Source: Protea cynaroides
Lineage: Eukaryota > Streptophyta > Magnoliopsida > Proteales > Proteaceae
NCBI GenBank assembly: GCA_028583415.1
Contig: CM053272.1
Coordinates: 68,493,439-68,557,438, forward strand
Reading direction: 5' to 3'
Length of the DNA: 64,000 nucleotides
Each line of letters starts with the position of its first letter. Positions within the stretch are counted from its first letter, which is position 1. A program made the translations under genes and the position numbers. Shown here in pieces: positions 22,546 to 35,316 of the stretch. The notes under the pieces are model-generated. The model saw only the letters and a list, made by a program, of their open reading frames with translations, ran no database searches and was not told where the DNA came from.

Positions 22546-23990
22546 CAAAATCAAAAGTTCGGTCCAACATGCTGTGAATCTCAAAAAACGATCGCACTTG
22601 CTATTAGGCTTTGACTGGAACTACCATCCTCTTGAAATGAGAGGGACAATTGGCTTACTGTTGAGCTCCAATGCCATTCAACATCTTACTATTTTTTTTT
22701 TTTTTTTTTTGGATGTGGAGGCCACATAATGCAGTGCTTTGCTTGATCGCAAATTTGAATCATGACTTTCAATATTGGATTTGAATCTTCTTCTTCCAAA
22801 CATTTCCAATCAGATAGAACATCTTTGCCCAAGTTAGTACTCTGATCTTCTGTAAACTTTATGAGCATTTGTGACTGCTCATCTAGATTTGATTTTATCT
22901 GAATGGTGAATCCATATGCTGTCCTCTGGAAGTTAATCATCACCTTATGTCTGATGTGACTACCTCCCATTATTGATGTAGATAAAACATAGGCTTGAAT
23001 TTTCTTTTTTATTTTTTTTTTGGGTATTCTTATGACCTCATTCTTTGATTTTGAGATTAATCATTCATCATGTATCTCTTGTTTGCAGATGATGTACTTT
23101 GTAAGAACTTTGAAATTTCTATCCTTTTGGTGGCACATCTGTCCTCCACTCATTTGTATTGATTGGCTGACCTGCTAATATGATCTGTTACTATTTAATG
23201 CATTTCTTGGAATCATGGCAGCTTCTCCACTACATGTTTCTTGAGGGTATTCTTGTGTCTCCCGATTGATCATTTAAAGCTTTCCCAGACAGGTTGGACC
23301 TTTCTTTCTAAGAGGCCGGGTGGCGTAGAAGTTTAGGAGATGGCTCATCGTTTCAATCATCTTCAGAGTTAGAATTGACTGCACACGTAGAATAGGAGGA
23401 TGTATGAAATTGGGAGGAAATGTATGGACGAGACAAAGCACAAAGATTGAAATCCCAAACGGGGTGATTTTCTTTTACTTACAGGACATATTGAACTGGA
23501 CTTGTCAACAAGCATATCAATCTTGGACCGAGAAATGGATGACCTATCGAATACCGATAATAGAAAGTCGAAACAACTAGTTCATACAAGTGGCTCCAGT
23601 TGGGCATAACACCTTCGACGACCACCTTCAATCGTTGTGGGAATAAATCTTCCTTCAAACCTTTAACAGTAGGACTCATCATGCCCCTCTATTAATAGGT
23701 GCAGGATGCCTACCTTTCAGGGTTCTATACAATTCTTACCCTCTTTGTTTTTCAGTTTGGGATCCATTCATAAACGGACTATTGCTTTTTAAGCTCAAGG
23801 TTACTCTGGTTCATGCCCCAGTTTGCGGTTCAGTGGATTCATCAATGGAACGCTTCTAGTTGAGTTCAAAATCATTTATGCCCAGCTTGGGGAGCAAGGG
23901 GTATCGCCATTGCAGTACATCATTTTGAGTCCAAGATTAGACTAGTTTATGTCTCGACTTAGGGGGTTCAATAGATTTTTTCATTAGACC
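22546..23990. other. Element D interior with further D/E shared segments
   Basis: This stretch is non-coding and contains poly-T runs (22692-22711, 23001-23022). The segment 23300-23390 (AGGCCGGGTGGCGTAGAAGT) matches 48800-48885 in E. The segment 23480-23700 matches 48960-49200 loosely. Confidence 0.65.
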
Positions 23991-24335
23991 ACTCTCAGTT
24001 TGGGTCCAAGGTCAATTTGATTCATGCCCCAGTTTAGGGCACAATGGCTTTCCTCATTAGACCACACTCAATTTGGGTCCAAGATCAATCTGGTTCATGA
24101 CCGGCTTAGGGCTCAATGGCTTTCCTCATTGGACCGTACTCAATTTGGGTCCAAGGTCAATCCGGTTCATGTCCAACTTAGGGCTCAAAGGCTTTCCTCA
24201 TTGAACCATACCCAATTCAGGTCCAAGGTCAATCTGGTTCATGCCCCACTTAGGGCTCAAGGGCTTTCCTCATTGAACCATACCCAATTCAGGCCCAAAG
24301 TCAATCCGATTAATGCCCCAGTTTATGGGTTAAGG
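23990..24335. repeat. 72-bp tandem array in element D interior
   Basis: The landmark GGCTTTCCTCATT recurs at 24046, 24118, 24190 and 24262, exactly 72 apart. More diverged units lie upstream from about 23860. Because 72 is a multiple of three, a 121-codon plus-strand frame stays open. I regard it as a by-product. Confidence 0.85.
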
Positions 24336-24685
24336 GTTTCATCATTAGACCATTCCCTAGCCGTGATTCTGGATCTTATCCTAGCCTAGGGTACATTGGA
24401 TCTCTTCTTTCTTGTACCCTACTGCTTGGGAAGATTCCATTCCTTCTCTTTGAATAATAAGAAATATAATGGCAACTCTTTGGATTCTAACATTTCCTTG
24501 GCCAATGGGGCAGAAATGCCTGAGATGGGATAGCGCTATCATAGCTGAAGGTTCATGGTTTCCTGATGACTCCATAATCTAAAATTGATCTTTACTGACA
24601 AGCAATGGGGAATGCTCCTCGTTTGCCATTCCTGACGAGAAATCCTAACTTATAACACTGGGCTATGATGGACATGGATTGGGCT
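24336..24685. other. Element D interior, no gene
   Basis: Nothing recognised between the two arrays except weak similarity to 49600-49700 of E (CATGGTTTCCTGATGA against CATGATTTCCCGATGA). Confidence 0.5.
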
Positions 24686-24935
24686 TTAATTGATAGAGCC
24701 AGAGATTGATTTTGAATCGGTCTCCGATTGATAGAGACAAGGTTAACTTTAAACTGGTCTCTAATTGATAGAGATCAAGATTGACTTTGAATTGGTCTCT
24801 GATTGATAGAGACCAAGATTGACAGTCATGGACTGGGCTCTAATTGCTAGAGGCAAGGATTCCTTAAGTTGGACTCCGATTGATAGAGGCCAAGGATGAC
24901 AATCATGGATTGGACTCTAATTGCTAGAGATGATG
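24685..24935. repeat. 37-38-bp tandem array in element D interior
   Basis: The landmark TTGATAGAGACCAAG recurs at about 24691, 24729, 24766 and 24804 and then less regularly. Element E has a looser relative array at 49930-50590 (CTAACTGATAGAGACAGAGG) at the colinear position. Confidence 0.8.
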
Positions 24936-25034
24936 GATTGATTGAGTTGAAATGACTAAAATTCTCTTCGATTCCTTCATGAAATGGAACATGGACCAGA
25001 GGTAATGGTCGAACAGGCCTAGAGGCTAACTCAT

Positions 25035-25590
25035 GCTCACATTGAGTTCATATGAATGGAACCTTTCTTAGTTCCAACATGAATTGGAACCTGAACTAGA
25101 GTTGATGGTTGGACAAGCCTTGGGGTAATTAAATTCAAATGAATGGAACTCTTCTTAGTTCCAACATGAATCAGAACTTGAACCACAGTTGATGGTTGGA
25201 CAGGCCTAGTGGCTAATTGAATTAAGATCAATGGAACTTTTCCTAGTTCTGATATAAATCAGAACCCTAACCAAAGTTGATGGTTGGATATGCCTAGTGG
25301 CTAATTGAATTCAGATGAATGAAACTTTCTTAGTTCCAACATGAATCAGAACCTTAACCAAAGTTGATGGTTGGATAAGCCTAGTGGCTAATTGAATTTA
25401 GATGAATGGAACTTTTCTTAGTTCCGACATGAATCAAAACCCTAACCAAAGTTGATGGTTGGATAAGCCTAGTGGCTAATTGAATTTAGATGAATGGAAC
25501 TTTTCTTAGTTCCGACATGAATCAGAACCTAAACAGGAGGTAAAGGGTAAAAAAGCCTAGGGGCCGAATGTCTTCTCGACTCTAACATGA
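25035..25590. repeat. 87-88-bp tandem array in element D interior
   Basis: The landmark TTAGTTCCAACATGAATC recurs at 25069, 25156, 25244, 25331, 25419 and 25507. The unit also holds GTTGATGGTTGGATAAGCC. Confidence 0.85.
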
Positions 25591-26450
25591 TCTGGGAGGT
25601 GATGATTGAACCTGCTTAGGGGTTAAACCTTTCTTTAATTTTGAGATGAATAAAAAATGGTGTTTGAATCAGGAGGTGAATATTTCTTTGATTCTGAGAT
25701 GAACTGGATGTGATTGAATCTACGTAGGGGTTGAATCTTTCCTTAATTCTGGATGAACCAAAATGATGATTGGACCTTCCTAGGGGCTGAACCTTTCTTC
25801 AGTTTTAAGATGAACCATAAATGGTGGTTGAATTTAGGGCTGAATATTCTTTCATTCTGAGATGAACTGGATGTGATTGAATCTGTTTAGGGGCTGAATC
25901 TTTTCTTAATTTTGGATGAACCGAAATGATGATTGGACCTGCCTAGGGGCTGAATCTTTCCTTTAGTTCTGAGATGAACCAGAAATGGTGGTTGAATCTG
26001 GGGCTGAATATTTCTTTGATTCCTGAGATGAACTGGATGTAATTGAATCTGCCTAGGGGCTGAATCTTTCCTTAATTTTGAGATGAATTGAGAACTATGA
26101 TTGGATTTTCCTAGGGACTGGATCTTTCCTTAATTCAGAGATGAATCGAGAACTATAATTAGATTTGCCTAGGGGCTGATCTTTTCTTAATTCAGAGATG
26201 AATCGAGAACGGTGATTGGATTTGCCTAGGGGCTGAATCATTTCTTAACTCTAAGGTAAATCGAGAACATTGATTGGATTTGCCTAGGGGCTGAATCTTT
26301 TCTTAATTCAGAGATGAATCGATAACTATGATTGGATTTGCCTAGGGGTTGAATCTTTCCTTAATTCTGAGGTGCATTGAGAACAGTGATTGAATTTACC
26401 TAGGGGCTAAAACTCTCCTTGATTATAAGATGAACTGAATATGATATTTG
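25590..26450. repeat. 55-60-bp tandem array in element D interior
   Basis: The landmark GCCTAGGGGCTGAATCTTTC recurs with a period near 58 through at least 26398, with about 14 degenerate units. It appears derived from the preceding 87-bp array, since both carry GCCTAG followed by GGCT. Confidence 0.82.
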
Positions 26451-27805
26451 AGTAATCCCAAGGACTAACGGTATGGGAATATTGTAAACCTTTTCAGGTA
26501 TAGGTGCTTGTCACTGCCTAAACTGAATGCTCTATTGGACCAGATTGGCTGAGTTACTGATTGTGTTCCCATATCTGGTTACCTCCTTTCTTACAAAATT
26601 TGATGTTCAATCAAGATCTAGATTCATGACTTCCATTGATTCATTTAGAAACATAACATGGATGGATCTCAAGGTGGGAGATCAAGACAATTCCCTAGTT
26701 GTAGGGGCCTTTCACCCTAAAAGGGTGGATATGGTTGCAGTTGGATTCTTTTTTCTAAAGGCATTGAAATCCAATGGAGAAATATCAAGATTCTAGACAT
26801 CTAGAGGATTAGAAGAAGTCACATGCACAATCAAGGATGACTTAACCAAACAAAGTTAGCTCCCTCATAAGGGCGATTGGGTAAACATTATTCGAGTCAA
26901 TTTAGTTGAATTTGGATAAGCCATGTGTTCAGTCTTGGGACCTTGTGATTCCAAAATAGATAATCAGTGGTACCAAGGCCTGGCCAATTGGATTACCAAA
27001 TTTGATGAAATTAAAATGGATATATTAATCCGTCGTCCTTATTAGGGATGGTTAGCAAAAGCGGTTCATAGATGAACAAACTAGTAAATTTTTTCTTGTC
27101 CATGGTATCTATGTTTTGACAGGGATTTTCTGTTCATTTTTTGAAATTGACATGTTAACAATGAGAGATTCGACACATCAAGCTTACTTAATGGAGGGTG
27201 TATAGTGACCGTCTACTATGATGTAGAACAGGTGTATACATACCTCATACTCCCAATGGGTGAGAGTTCAAGATGCTCATCGTATAGATTCTAACATGTT
27301 GACCAATCGAGGACAAAAACGGGCAAAACTTCGATGTATCGAACATGGATGTCATGGTTAAGTAGATTTTACTAGGTTGGTTCAGGGATGAACCAAAAAT
27401 AACAAACATTGGGCTACAATCTGGGTTAAGACAGAAAAGGCCACCTTGAAAAGGACAGGGTAACCTATCACCGAATGCACGATGAATAATGGGCCCCCAA
27501 TCCCTTTATATACTATGTTGCAAGGATCCAAGCGACGTGGAGTAGCATAACGCATTCTTGGGCGGACCCAAGAAACACTTGTTAGAGGCTGCTTGCCGGT
27601 CGTGGTCTCACAAAGTACAGGCCAAGGTTATGTGTTTCGCCTAGCGGGCTACCCCATATGCATAGGACCCGGTTCGGCTACTCGCACGAATGTGTGACTG
27701 AACCCATTCCCCCCAAAACAATATGATATAATCATAAATATAGTATCCTAAGAGCTAACATCCAATTCACACAAGGAAAGTTTTCATTTAGGAGTCTGAC
27801 GTTTA
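26451..27805 (-). other. Element D 5' leader, non-coding
   Basis: This is the stretch just inside the primer site. It has a TATATAAAGGGAT box at 27512-27500 (minus) and segments matching E's leader (the TACAGGCCAAGGTTATGTG type near 27616, against ACATGCCAAGGTTGTGGC near 51562). Open frames up to 89 codons have no motif. Confidence 0.6.
27500..27512 (-). promoter_or_regulatory. TATA-like box in element D leader
   Basis: The minus strand reads TATATAAAGGGAT, identical to the box in E at 51545-51533, about 300 bases inside the primer site in both elements. Confidence 0.45.
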
Positions 27806-27825
27806 TATCCCCAGTGAAGTCGCCA
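27806..27825 (-). other. Element D primer-binding site (tRNA-Arg type)
   Basis: The minus strand reads TGGCGACTTCACTGGGGATA one base inside the 5' LTR end. The pattern TGGCGACTCC.CTGGGGA is the tRNA-Arg primer site known from Ogre/Tat-clade elements. Confidence 0.85.
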
Positions 27826-27826
27826 C

Positions 27827-30800
27827 TGTGAAGACAAATATTGAAATTTCTGAAGTCGCCACCTAGATTAAGGTCTAGGACCTTAGAAATGTGAAATCTC
27901 ACCTTAAGGTAAGACTTCGATTGACTCATGACCCTTAGATTGGATTTATGGTCCATCAGAGATTGGGTAAGCGTCAGGTTACGGTTATGGGAAGGACTTA
28001 GGCTCCTAAACTGCCCGATCGAAATCGGTCTCCTATACCTTTCCTATGCTAGACTCTATCTGTTAAACCAAACCAAACCAAGTGGTTTGATATCATTGAA
28101 CCGAATCTGTATCCATCAGATTGCCTACGTATCACAGAATTATTCTGAAAATCAGGTTAACCATCGTAGTTCAAGTGTGATTAAAGTTTATGGATATGAT
28201 TTATGCTTGTGCATGATTAAGTTTATTGTTCAAGTTGAAGTTTATGCTTGAATGGATGAGAAATCCTATGGGTTAGGATCTAGATAGTCCATGTGGACTG
28301 ATAGATAGTCTTAGTGGATCTAAGAATAACCCTATTTGGGTTAAAATATGGATAACCCATTCTGGGTTGGAATGTGGATAACCCTATCTGGGTTGAAATG
28401 TGGATAACCCTATGTGGGTTAAAATATGGGTGGATATCCTAGCAGATCTATGGATAGTCCGAGTGGACTAAGGTGTGGATTCGAATTTGGGATTCTCCCA
28501 AATAGCCTACGTATCCTATGGTTTGCTTTAGGAATCAGAATCCGCATAGTTCAAACTGGATAACCCTATTTGGGTCAAAATGTGGGTAAGTATCCTAGTG
28601 GATCTATGGATAGTCCGAGTGGACTAAGGTGTGGATCCGAATTTGGGATTATTCCAAATGGCCTAAATATCCTAGGGTTTGCCCTAGGAATCAGAATCCA
28701 CGTAGTTCAGATTCTGGGTCGGAATGGGAATGGATATCCTAGTGGATCTATGGATAGTCCGAGTGGACTAAGGTTTGGATCCGAAGTTGGGTTTCTCTTA
28801 AATAGCCTACGTATCCTAGGGTTTGCCCTAAGAATCAGAATCCGCGTAGTTCGGGCTTGGGTTGAAATGGTTGGATATCCTAGTGGATCTATGGATAGTC
28901 CGAGTGGACTAAGGTGTGGATCCAAATTTGGGTTTCTCCCAAATGGCCTACGTATCTTAAGGTTTGCCCTAGAAATCAGAATCCGCGTAGTTCCGGAAAT
29001 GATAACCTGTTCTAGGTTAGAATGTGAGAACCTATTCTAGGTTTAGGGTTTAGAACCTATTATAGGTTTAGGATTGAGAACCTATTCTAGGTTTAGGGTT
29101 TACTAAGAGGTGAAAATCGTCCTGAGTTACCTTTTTCATCCTGAATTCTAATTTTGGAAGGTTTGGCAAAGCATTCTATTTCTTTATTAAGATTTTTATT
29201 ATTTCCATTATGCCCTTCCCAAGAATGTAGGTGTCTAGATGCACGTCCCCACACCTAATATGTTTGCTAGGTGTACAGATATGGCAGTTCAACTAGGGTG
29301 CAGCATAAATTAAATTATTGCCAAAAAAGGAATATTCTAAGCATGGCATGTATGATATTTATGGTAACTATCATATCATATAGTAAGATTATGAAAATCT
29401 CCCTAATATGGCATGTATTGCAAATAAGGCAAGAACCAATATGGTAAAGTCTAAGCATGTCAAGATCTAATATGGCAAGATCTAAGCATGACAAGATCTA
29501 ATATGGAAAGATCCAATATGGCAAGATCTAATATGCATCTATATATCAATATGGTAAGTACCAATCATAGAATGCATATATGACATTAATTTTTCAAAAA
29601 AAGAAAAGATCTTATATGCTACTTTCTAAGCATAGTAAGACTTAAAAATAGTAATTATTAAGATTTTACTAAAAATGGTAAAAAATTTATCTATTCTACC
29701 AAAAATAGCAACATAAGGAATGTGGCAAACATAGTATGCACAATCCAAATAAAGCATATAAATGCTCCAAATATAGCCATTTATCCAAATATGGCAGAAT
29801 TCACTTAAACAATCATTGATGTTATAATGAATGAGACATCAATGAAACCCTTTTTTTTTTTTTTTGAAAAATAAAAAATTATCAAAAAAATATATGTTCA
29901 ATGTTCTTTGAAAAAATTGTAACTTTTATGAAGAAATTTGGAAAGATTATTGACTCAAAACTATCAAAATTGTGACACAAGGTTTCAGATAATGAACAAA
30001 ACTATGAACTGTATTCAGATTTTGTCACATTACACAAGAATGACCATAAGTAGGTCTTTCAAAACTCATATCAAGCTCAACTTTTTTTTATAGAAATATG
30101 ACTTAATATATTATATTTCATATGAAGGATTCGAATCCCAACATAAAGTAAAAATAGGTCAAAGATATGCCCTAAGACCGAACTTGTGCACTGATCAAAT
30201 CTATTCCAGATTTTTGACCAGTTGCACCATAAATTTAAAATAAAATTCTATTCTTAATGAAAATTAAATACAGACATATGTCTATGTAGAGAACTATCTG
30301 ATCTAAAATTTCATCAAGAAAAACAAGTTAAAATAGTATATTTTCTGTATGAAAAATGATTCTTTTCAATCATGCAAATCAGTACATCATGACAAATTCA
30401 GAATCAGATCACTATGCACTTAAAAATTGATATCAATTCAATAAAAATTGAAAAAATACGAAACCAGTGCCATTTTTTAGAAGACTTTCATGTCTAAAAA
30501 GTTTATATTAAGTGGAGTTTCTGATTATGGCCATAAGACCCTTGTCTAGAGACTTTCTGATGAAGGATTGCATTACATCCGAGAAAAATAGCAATGTCAA
30601 AGACAAATTTTTTGATATATTTTCCCAATTCCAAATGGAACGAAATTTTTAGGGTAGTTTTCTAACATATCAGAGAGACTCCCATAAATTTTTGGGCTTC
30701 AAAAGCTTAGAAAAAATACATGTGATGTACATCCTAAGTTTGAATCCTAAATCTAGAAATTTCAAATTAGAAAACCACTTTATGAAATTTACAAAAAACA

Positions 30801-32344
30801 TCAAACATCATTGTATATCATTTAAAAATTCATCATTGAATAGCTTAGACAAATTATCATTCATGAAAAATGTTAGACATACGCATCCTAACATTAACAA
30901 GCATGTAATAGAGCATTCATGATTGAGATTTCATGGAAATTAGCCTTTTTCACGCAAAATTTGCATTCGAGCATTCTAACAACCTCTAAATTTGTTTAGA
31001 GTACTAACCTTGTGCTCAAATCGAACGAAACCGTCGATGAAGGATAATTGGAGGTTGTATCAATCCCTTTGAATGCAAATCCTCCTTCTCCTCTCTTCTG
31101 CTTCTCTCTCTCTTCTCTTTATCTCTTTTCTTCTTCTTTTTTCTTTTTTTTCTCTTTTCTTCTCTCTTTCTTTCTCCCCTTTTCACATTTTCTCTCTCTC
31201 ACTCACGTCCTCCTCTCTCTATTCACGTTCTCCTCTCTCTATCTTAATATATATGTATACATATAATATATCCATAAGATATATATATATGTATTATATA
31301 CAATAATATATTATACATTATACATATATAAAAGAAATGCATGCATATGGACTGACATAACTTGGTCTGGATTGGTCTGAGTTGGGCCGGGCTAAGTTAG
31401 ACTAAGCTGAATTAAGCTGGTTTGGACTAAGGTTGACATTTCATAGTCCATTTCTGTCACACTTCCATATGAAATTTTCTGATAGTATATATTCTAAATT
31501 TTTTACGTTCACTTTGTAGAACATTAAAAATGAGGAATATTAGAACTTGAATCATCTCATTTGGAAATGAAATGGCCAACTTATGAATTTCTGAAGTTTA
31601 AGCAGGCCAATTACTGATAATTTGGCTGACCATTCTGCATGGGATCCTTCGGAGACTTCTACCCAAGATTTTTTATGTCCACTTTGTAGAATACTAAAAT
31701 GGAACATAATGAAGCTGAAATTACTTGATTTGGATATGGGGTGACCAAAATATGAATTTTCAAAGATTAAATGACCATTTCCATGTGTAATTTTGCATAG
31801 GACCCTTCGGAGGTTTTTACTTGAGATTTTTTACGTCCACTTTGTAGAACATTACAAATGAAGAATAATGGCCTTAGAATCATCTGAATCCGATGTAGAA
31901 CGACAAAGATATGAAGCTTTGAAGTTCTAACGATAATTTTGCATGAAAGCTTGCATGGGGCCCACTGGGACTTCTACCCGGTATTTTCACATCCACTTTG
32001 AAGATGACTGAAAATAAGGAATATTGGCCTTTAAATCATCTGATTCCGATATCAGATGACCAAGATATGATGTCTTGAAGTTTGAATGATAATGCATGCA
32101 TGATATGATAATTACGTAATTGCCCTTACACTTTCAAACTACGATATCTTCCTTGTTTGACGTCAAAATTTGATGATTCTGGTCTCATTTCGAAGATAAT
32201 TTTACGACCTATTCATCCAAGTAGGTAATATCCAATGACCCTGCTGTGGGGTCCATTAGAGAATCACTAATCTTTGGGTTAAAGATCGGAAATCTGCCAT
32301 ATTGGTTCACTTATGGTGAGGGTGGCAAAAATGGGGTGCTTACA
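27827..32344 (-). mobile_element. Element D 5' LTR (4.5 kb)
   Basis: It begins TGTAAGCACCCC at 32344 (minus) and ends TTTGTCTTCACA at 27827. It is colinear with the 3' LTR. It carries an extra segment at about 31265-31575 that includes one more 157-bp repeat unit. It has four stem-loop repeats at 28435-28995, a CT-rich tract at 31080-31240 (GA on sense) and a TA-rich stretch at 31245-31335. Differences from the 3' LTR are frequent, so D is not a very recent insertion. Confidence 0.9.
28435..28995 (-). repeat. Four stem-loop repeats in element D 5' LTR
   Basis: GCCTACGTATCCTAGGGTTT-type copies stand near 28505, 28660, 28806 and 28946, matching the 3' LTR array at 15265-15840. The first copy reads CCTATGGTTTGCTTTAGG and has a weakened inner stem. 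Confidence 0.78.
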
Positions 32345-32349
32345 CTAGG
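32345..32349. repeat. Target-site duplication of element D, right copy (CTAGG)
   Basis: Identical to 14637-14641 and directly adjacent to D's 5' LTR. Confidence 0.9.
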
Positions 32350-33498
32350 TTGGTCACCAACCCAGATTCGGTCATACAGGTGCTGATGGAGGTCATGTGG
32401 TTGGCGATCAGCCAGACCTCTTGGTGTCCTGTCGAACCCTTCAATCAAACCCTGTTTGATGTTTTATGCATGAGGGTTGAGTTGGGTTAGCTTCGCTAGG
32501 GTTCGTTGCTCTGGTTCATGTTGGTTTGAACCATTCATCATAGTAAGACCTGTTACAAAGCCAAAATTTCAAATTAGGATCGAAATTTTTGGGTGCCGGT
32601 CTTGCAGGACCTCCATCTTTAAGATGAAGCTCCATAAAGTGGTGATGGTTGATCCCAACCTCGAGGCCATAAGGAGATTGAAGCAGAGGGCATGTCGTTG
32701 ATAGCCAGTGGCTCGTAGGGTAGCTTCCCGACATGACAATGAGGATGAGATGGATGTCCCTGGGGGACAGGGGCTTCTACTTCTACAATAGCAGACAAGC
32801 CTTGTGGCGGGATGGTCCGCATAGAAGATATGTTTAGTACTTTCTGGACTCAGCTAGAGGGGCTGATGGAAGGTCAGTAGTCTATCCTTACTAAGATCGG
32901 CAACATAAAGAGTACTTAGCAGACCATCTCTCAGACTCAGGTGGATTTCGCCACCTGGTTGAGTCGGGTGGAGGTCAACATGAGGTATATTAGGAATGCT
33001 ATAATCTCGGCTGGGCAATTGCACCATTATGTCAGGTGTGTACCTTCATCATCAGCTGGCCAATAGAGTGGTCCCTTAACTCCCCCTGTTGTTGACCTCT
33101 AGAGACCATACTTTCCTTTTTGTTTTCTTTCCTTTATACTTATGATTACTATTCAGCTTTTCTTTTTTGTACTAGGGGGATAACGGCTCGGTTTGTGAGT
33201 CATATCTCCCAGCATTGGCAAAATTTTTGTACATGACCCTTATTGGGTAACTGTTTGGGTTGTGGACTGTACCCAAATTTTTTACTTGTCATCGATCATC
33301 GGTATATATATAGTTCTTATTTAATATTGTGAATTATTCTCTTCTTTATTTTTTGTAATGTGGTGTGCACTAAATTATTGTTTTCCTACTCACTATTATT
33401 GGTTCGTACATAACTTTTAGTTTATACCTAAGCATCTATCATTGACACATGAATACATGAGTGCAGGAGAAATTCATAGGTAGAATCAGAGTAGTTGT
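32350..33498 (+). pseudogene. Element B leader with C-terminal part of the antisense ORF, decayed
   Basis: Broken plus-strand frames include VVMVDPNLEAIRRLKQ (near 32640-32690, compare VMADLDLEAICKMG in A at 8932), then a tail with GASTSTIA, RIEDMFSTFWTQLEGLMEG and STQQTISQTQVDFATWLSRVE (32770-32975). This is the Gln-rich, helical C-terminus expected of this accessory protein. Stops are frequent. The stretch 33100-33498 parallels 9400-9660 of A (GGTAACTGTTTGGGTTGTGG). The first 300 bases (32350-32640) have no clear counterpart. The ORF runs opposite to the element's own direction. Confidence 0.6.
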
Positions 33499-33510
33499 GC
33501 TCTAATATCA
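33499..33510 (-). other. Element B primer-binding site, degenerate
   Basis: The minus strand reads TGATATTAGAGC where TGGTATCAGAGC is expected, at the same distance from the LTR end as in A. Confidence 0.7.
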
Positions 33511-33515
33511 AGTAT

Positions 33516-34105
33516 TGTCACAGCCCATTCTGAGAAATCAGGCATCATATCCAGGTTGACCCACAAGATAACCCGAATACTTTCAGCGATCAACAACCAC
33601 AATGATCTACCATACAAATCCCATAGTCTACACAAGCAATAACTACCATAACAATGAAAGAAAACAGAGTAATAATAGTAGAAGCATTAACAAATGACAG
33701 ATGCCAACTAAGTGATATCATTTCATAAAATAAGTTAAGTCTTATGTCATTCCACCTCATTGATCTTCACAAATACTAAAATATCTCATATACAAATATC
33801 TTCAAGTTAAAAGAGTAAATCTATAAACATTGTTTCGGATAAATCTCATTGTCTATCCACATCAGAATCAAAAAGTGAAAGGAAAAGTATAGAGAGGGGT
33901 GTGTCAAGCGTAGATGCAGTCACTGTAGGTACAACCTTCACCATGCTCTACCACAGAATCCTCAACACTGGCAACATAACTCGCCAACGAATCCTCTATA
34001 AAATCAGCTATAGAATATTCACTTGCATTAACATCTAGAAAATAAGTATCGATAAGAGGGTGAGCTCCCATCCCAGCCAGTGAGAACTCAAGTATCACAT
34101 GCATG
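33516..34105 (-). mobile_element. Element B 5' LTR, inner part
   Basis: The + strand begins TGTCACAGCCC, the LTR inner end. It continues to a GGGTGAGCTCCCATCCCAGCC segment matching A's GGGGTGAGCTCACAACT (10093). Solo LTR F interrupts it. The last five bases (34101-34105, GCATG) are F's target duplication, and the LTR resumes at 57326. Confidence 0.7.
34101..34105. repeat. Target-site duplication of solo LTR F, left copy (GCATG)
   Basis: GCATG is repeated at 57321-57325, directly after the end of F. Confidence 0.88.
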
Positions 34106-35316
34106 TGTAAGCACCTCATTTTTATCATTCCCCAGTTGAACAAAGTCTTACTGGAGTGCAAACAATAAAGTGAGAGAGGTGAGAGAAAGTTTGAAAAATA
34201 CAAGGGAGGCGGGTGAAACTTTTTCAGAAGTAACAGATGATCAGTCTCGATATGCTCTCTCTATAGAGTTTTGAGGATAACTGAAATGGTCCCTAGTGTG
34301 CAGAAGCCTAAGTGAAACCATACGATAATTTGGTGAATCCCAATGTGAGGTTTAGATTTTGGCTGCTACTTGGAGATGATTTTCAGTGGGCCCCACAGTA
34401 AGGTCATGGGCTGCAACCTGCATGGATTTGTACGTCTTGGAAATACCTTCGAAATGAGACCTCAATCGCTCAATTCCGATGTCAAATGGAGAAGATATGA
34501 CAATTTTAGTCTGGGAATAAGAGTAAGGGTATTTTTTAGAAATTAATAATAATCATCCAAGGGTCTGTATGCAAATTATCATAACTTTAATTATTTAAAC
34601 TTATTTTCTCATATCTTGCTCATCTGACCTCCAAATAAAGTGATTTTAGTGCCATTATTCCTCATTTTTGGTACTCTACAAAGTAGACATAGAAAATATG
34701 GAGCAGAGGTCTCCTAGGATCCCATACGAAGCCGTAAGTCGATATGCCCGCTTAAACTTTAATTCATCATTATTATTCGACGCCCAAATCAGGTGATTCA
34801 AGTCTCAATATGTTTTATTTTTAGTGCTCTACAAAGTAGACATGGAGAATTTGATCCAGAGGTTTCCGAGGCATCCCATGCAGAGTTGCTAGCTGAATTA
34901 TAGTAGATTGGCATGTTTAAACTTCAGAAATTCATAAGTTGGTCATTTTACGTCCAAATGAGGTGATTTAAGCTCCAGTATCTCTCATTTTTAGTGTTCT
35001 ACAAAGTGAAAGTAAAAAATTTGGGGCAGAGTCCGTCAACGATTTCATGCGGAATGACAGCGGAAATAGCCTATGAAATGATAGAGAGAGAAAACCCAGT
35101 CAACAAAGCTCAATCTAAACTAGTCTTGACCTAACCTAGTCAACCTATGTCAGTTCGGTCTAGTCAATCTAGCCCAAGTCAGTTTAGACCAAACTGGTTC
35201 ACCCATGTGTAAGTACTTGTCATATGTATATATTATATATTGGGTATTATTTATATACATATATATTATATCATGTATCCATTATATATATACATTAAAA
35301 TAACCAAATTCAATTT

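Larger units (their letters stand above)
14642..32344 (-). mobile_element. Element D: complete 17.7-kb non-coding LTR retrotransposon (LARD-like)
   Basis: Two related 4.2-4.5 kb LTRs flank an 8.9-kb interior, with 5-bp target duplications CTAGG. On the minus strand the order is 5' LTR (32344-27827), PBS of Ogre-like tRNA-Arg type (27825-27806), interior, polypurine tract (18900-18888) and 3' LTR (18887-14642). No gag, protease, RT, RNase H or integrase motif is visible on either strand of the interior, so it must be mobilised in trans. The interior contains six or more tandem arrays and blocks colinear with element E. Confidence 0.92.

Noticed and set aside
24024..24389. 121-codon plus frame with 24-residue repeats
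   Set aside because: By-product of the 72-bp array. The unit is non-coding in its diverged neighbours.
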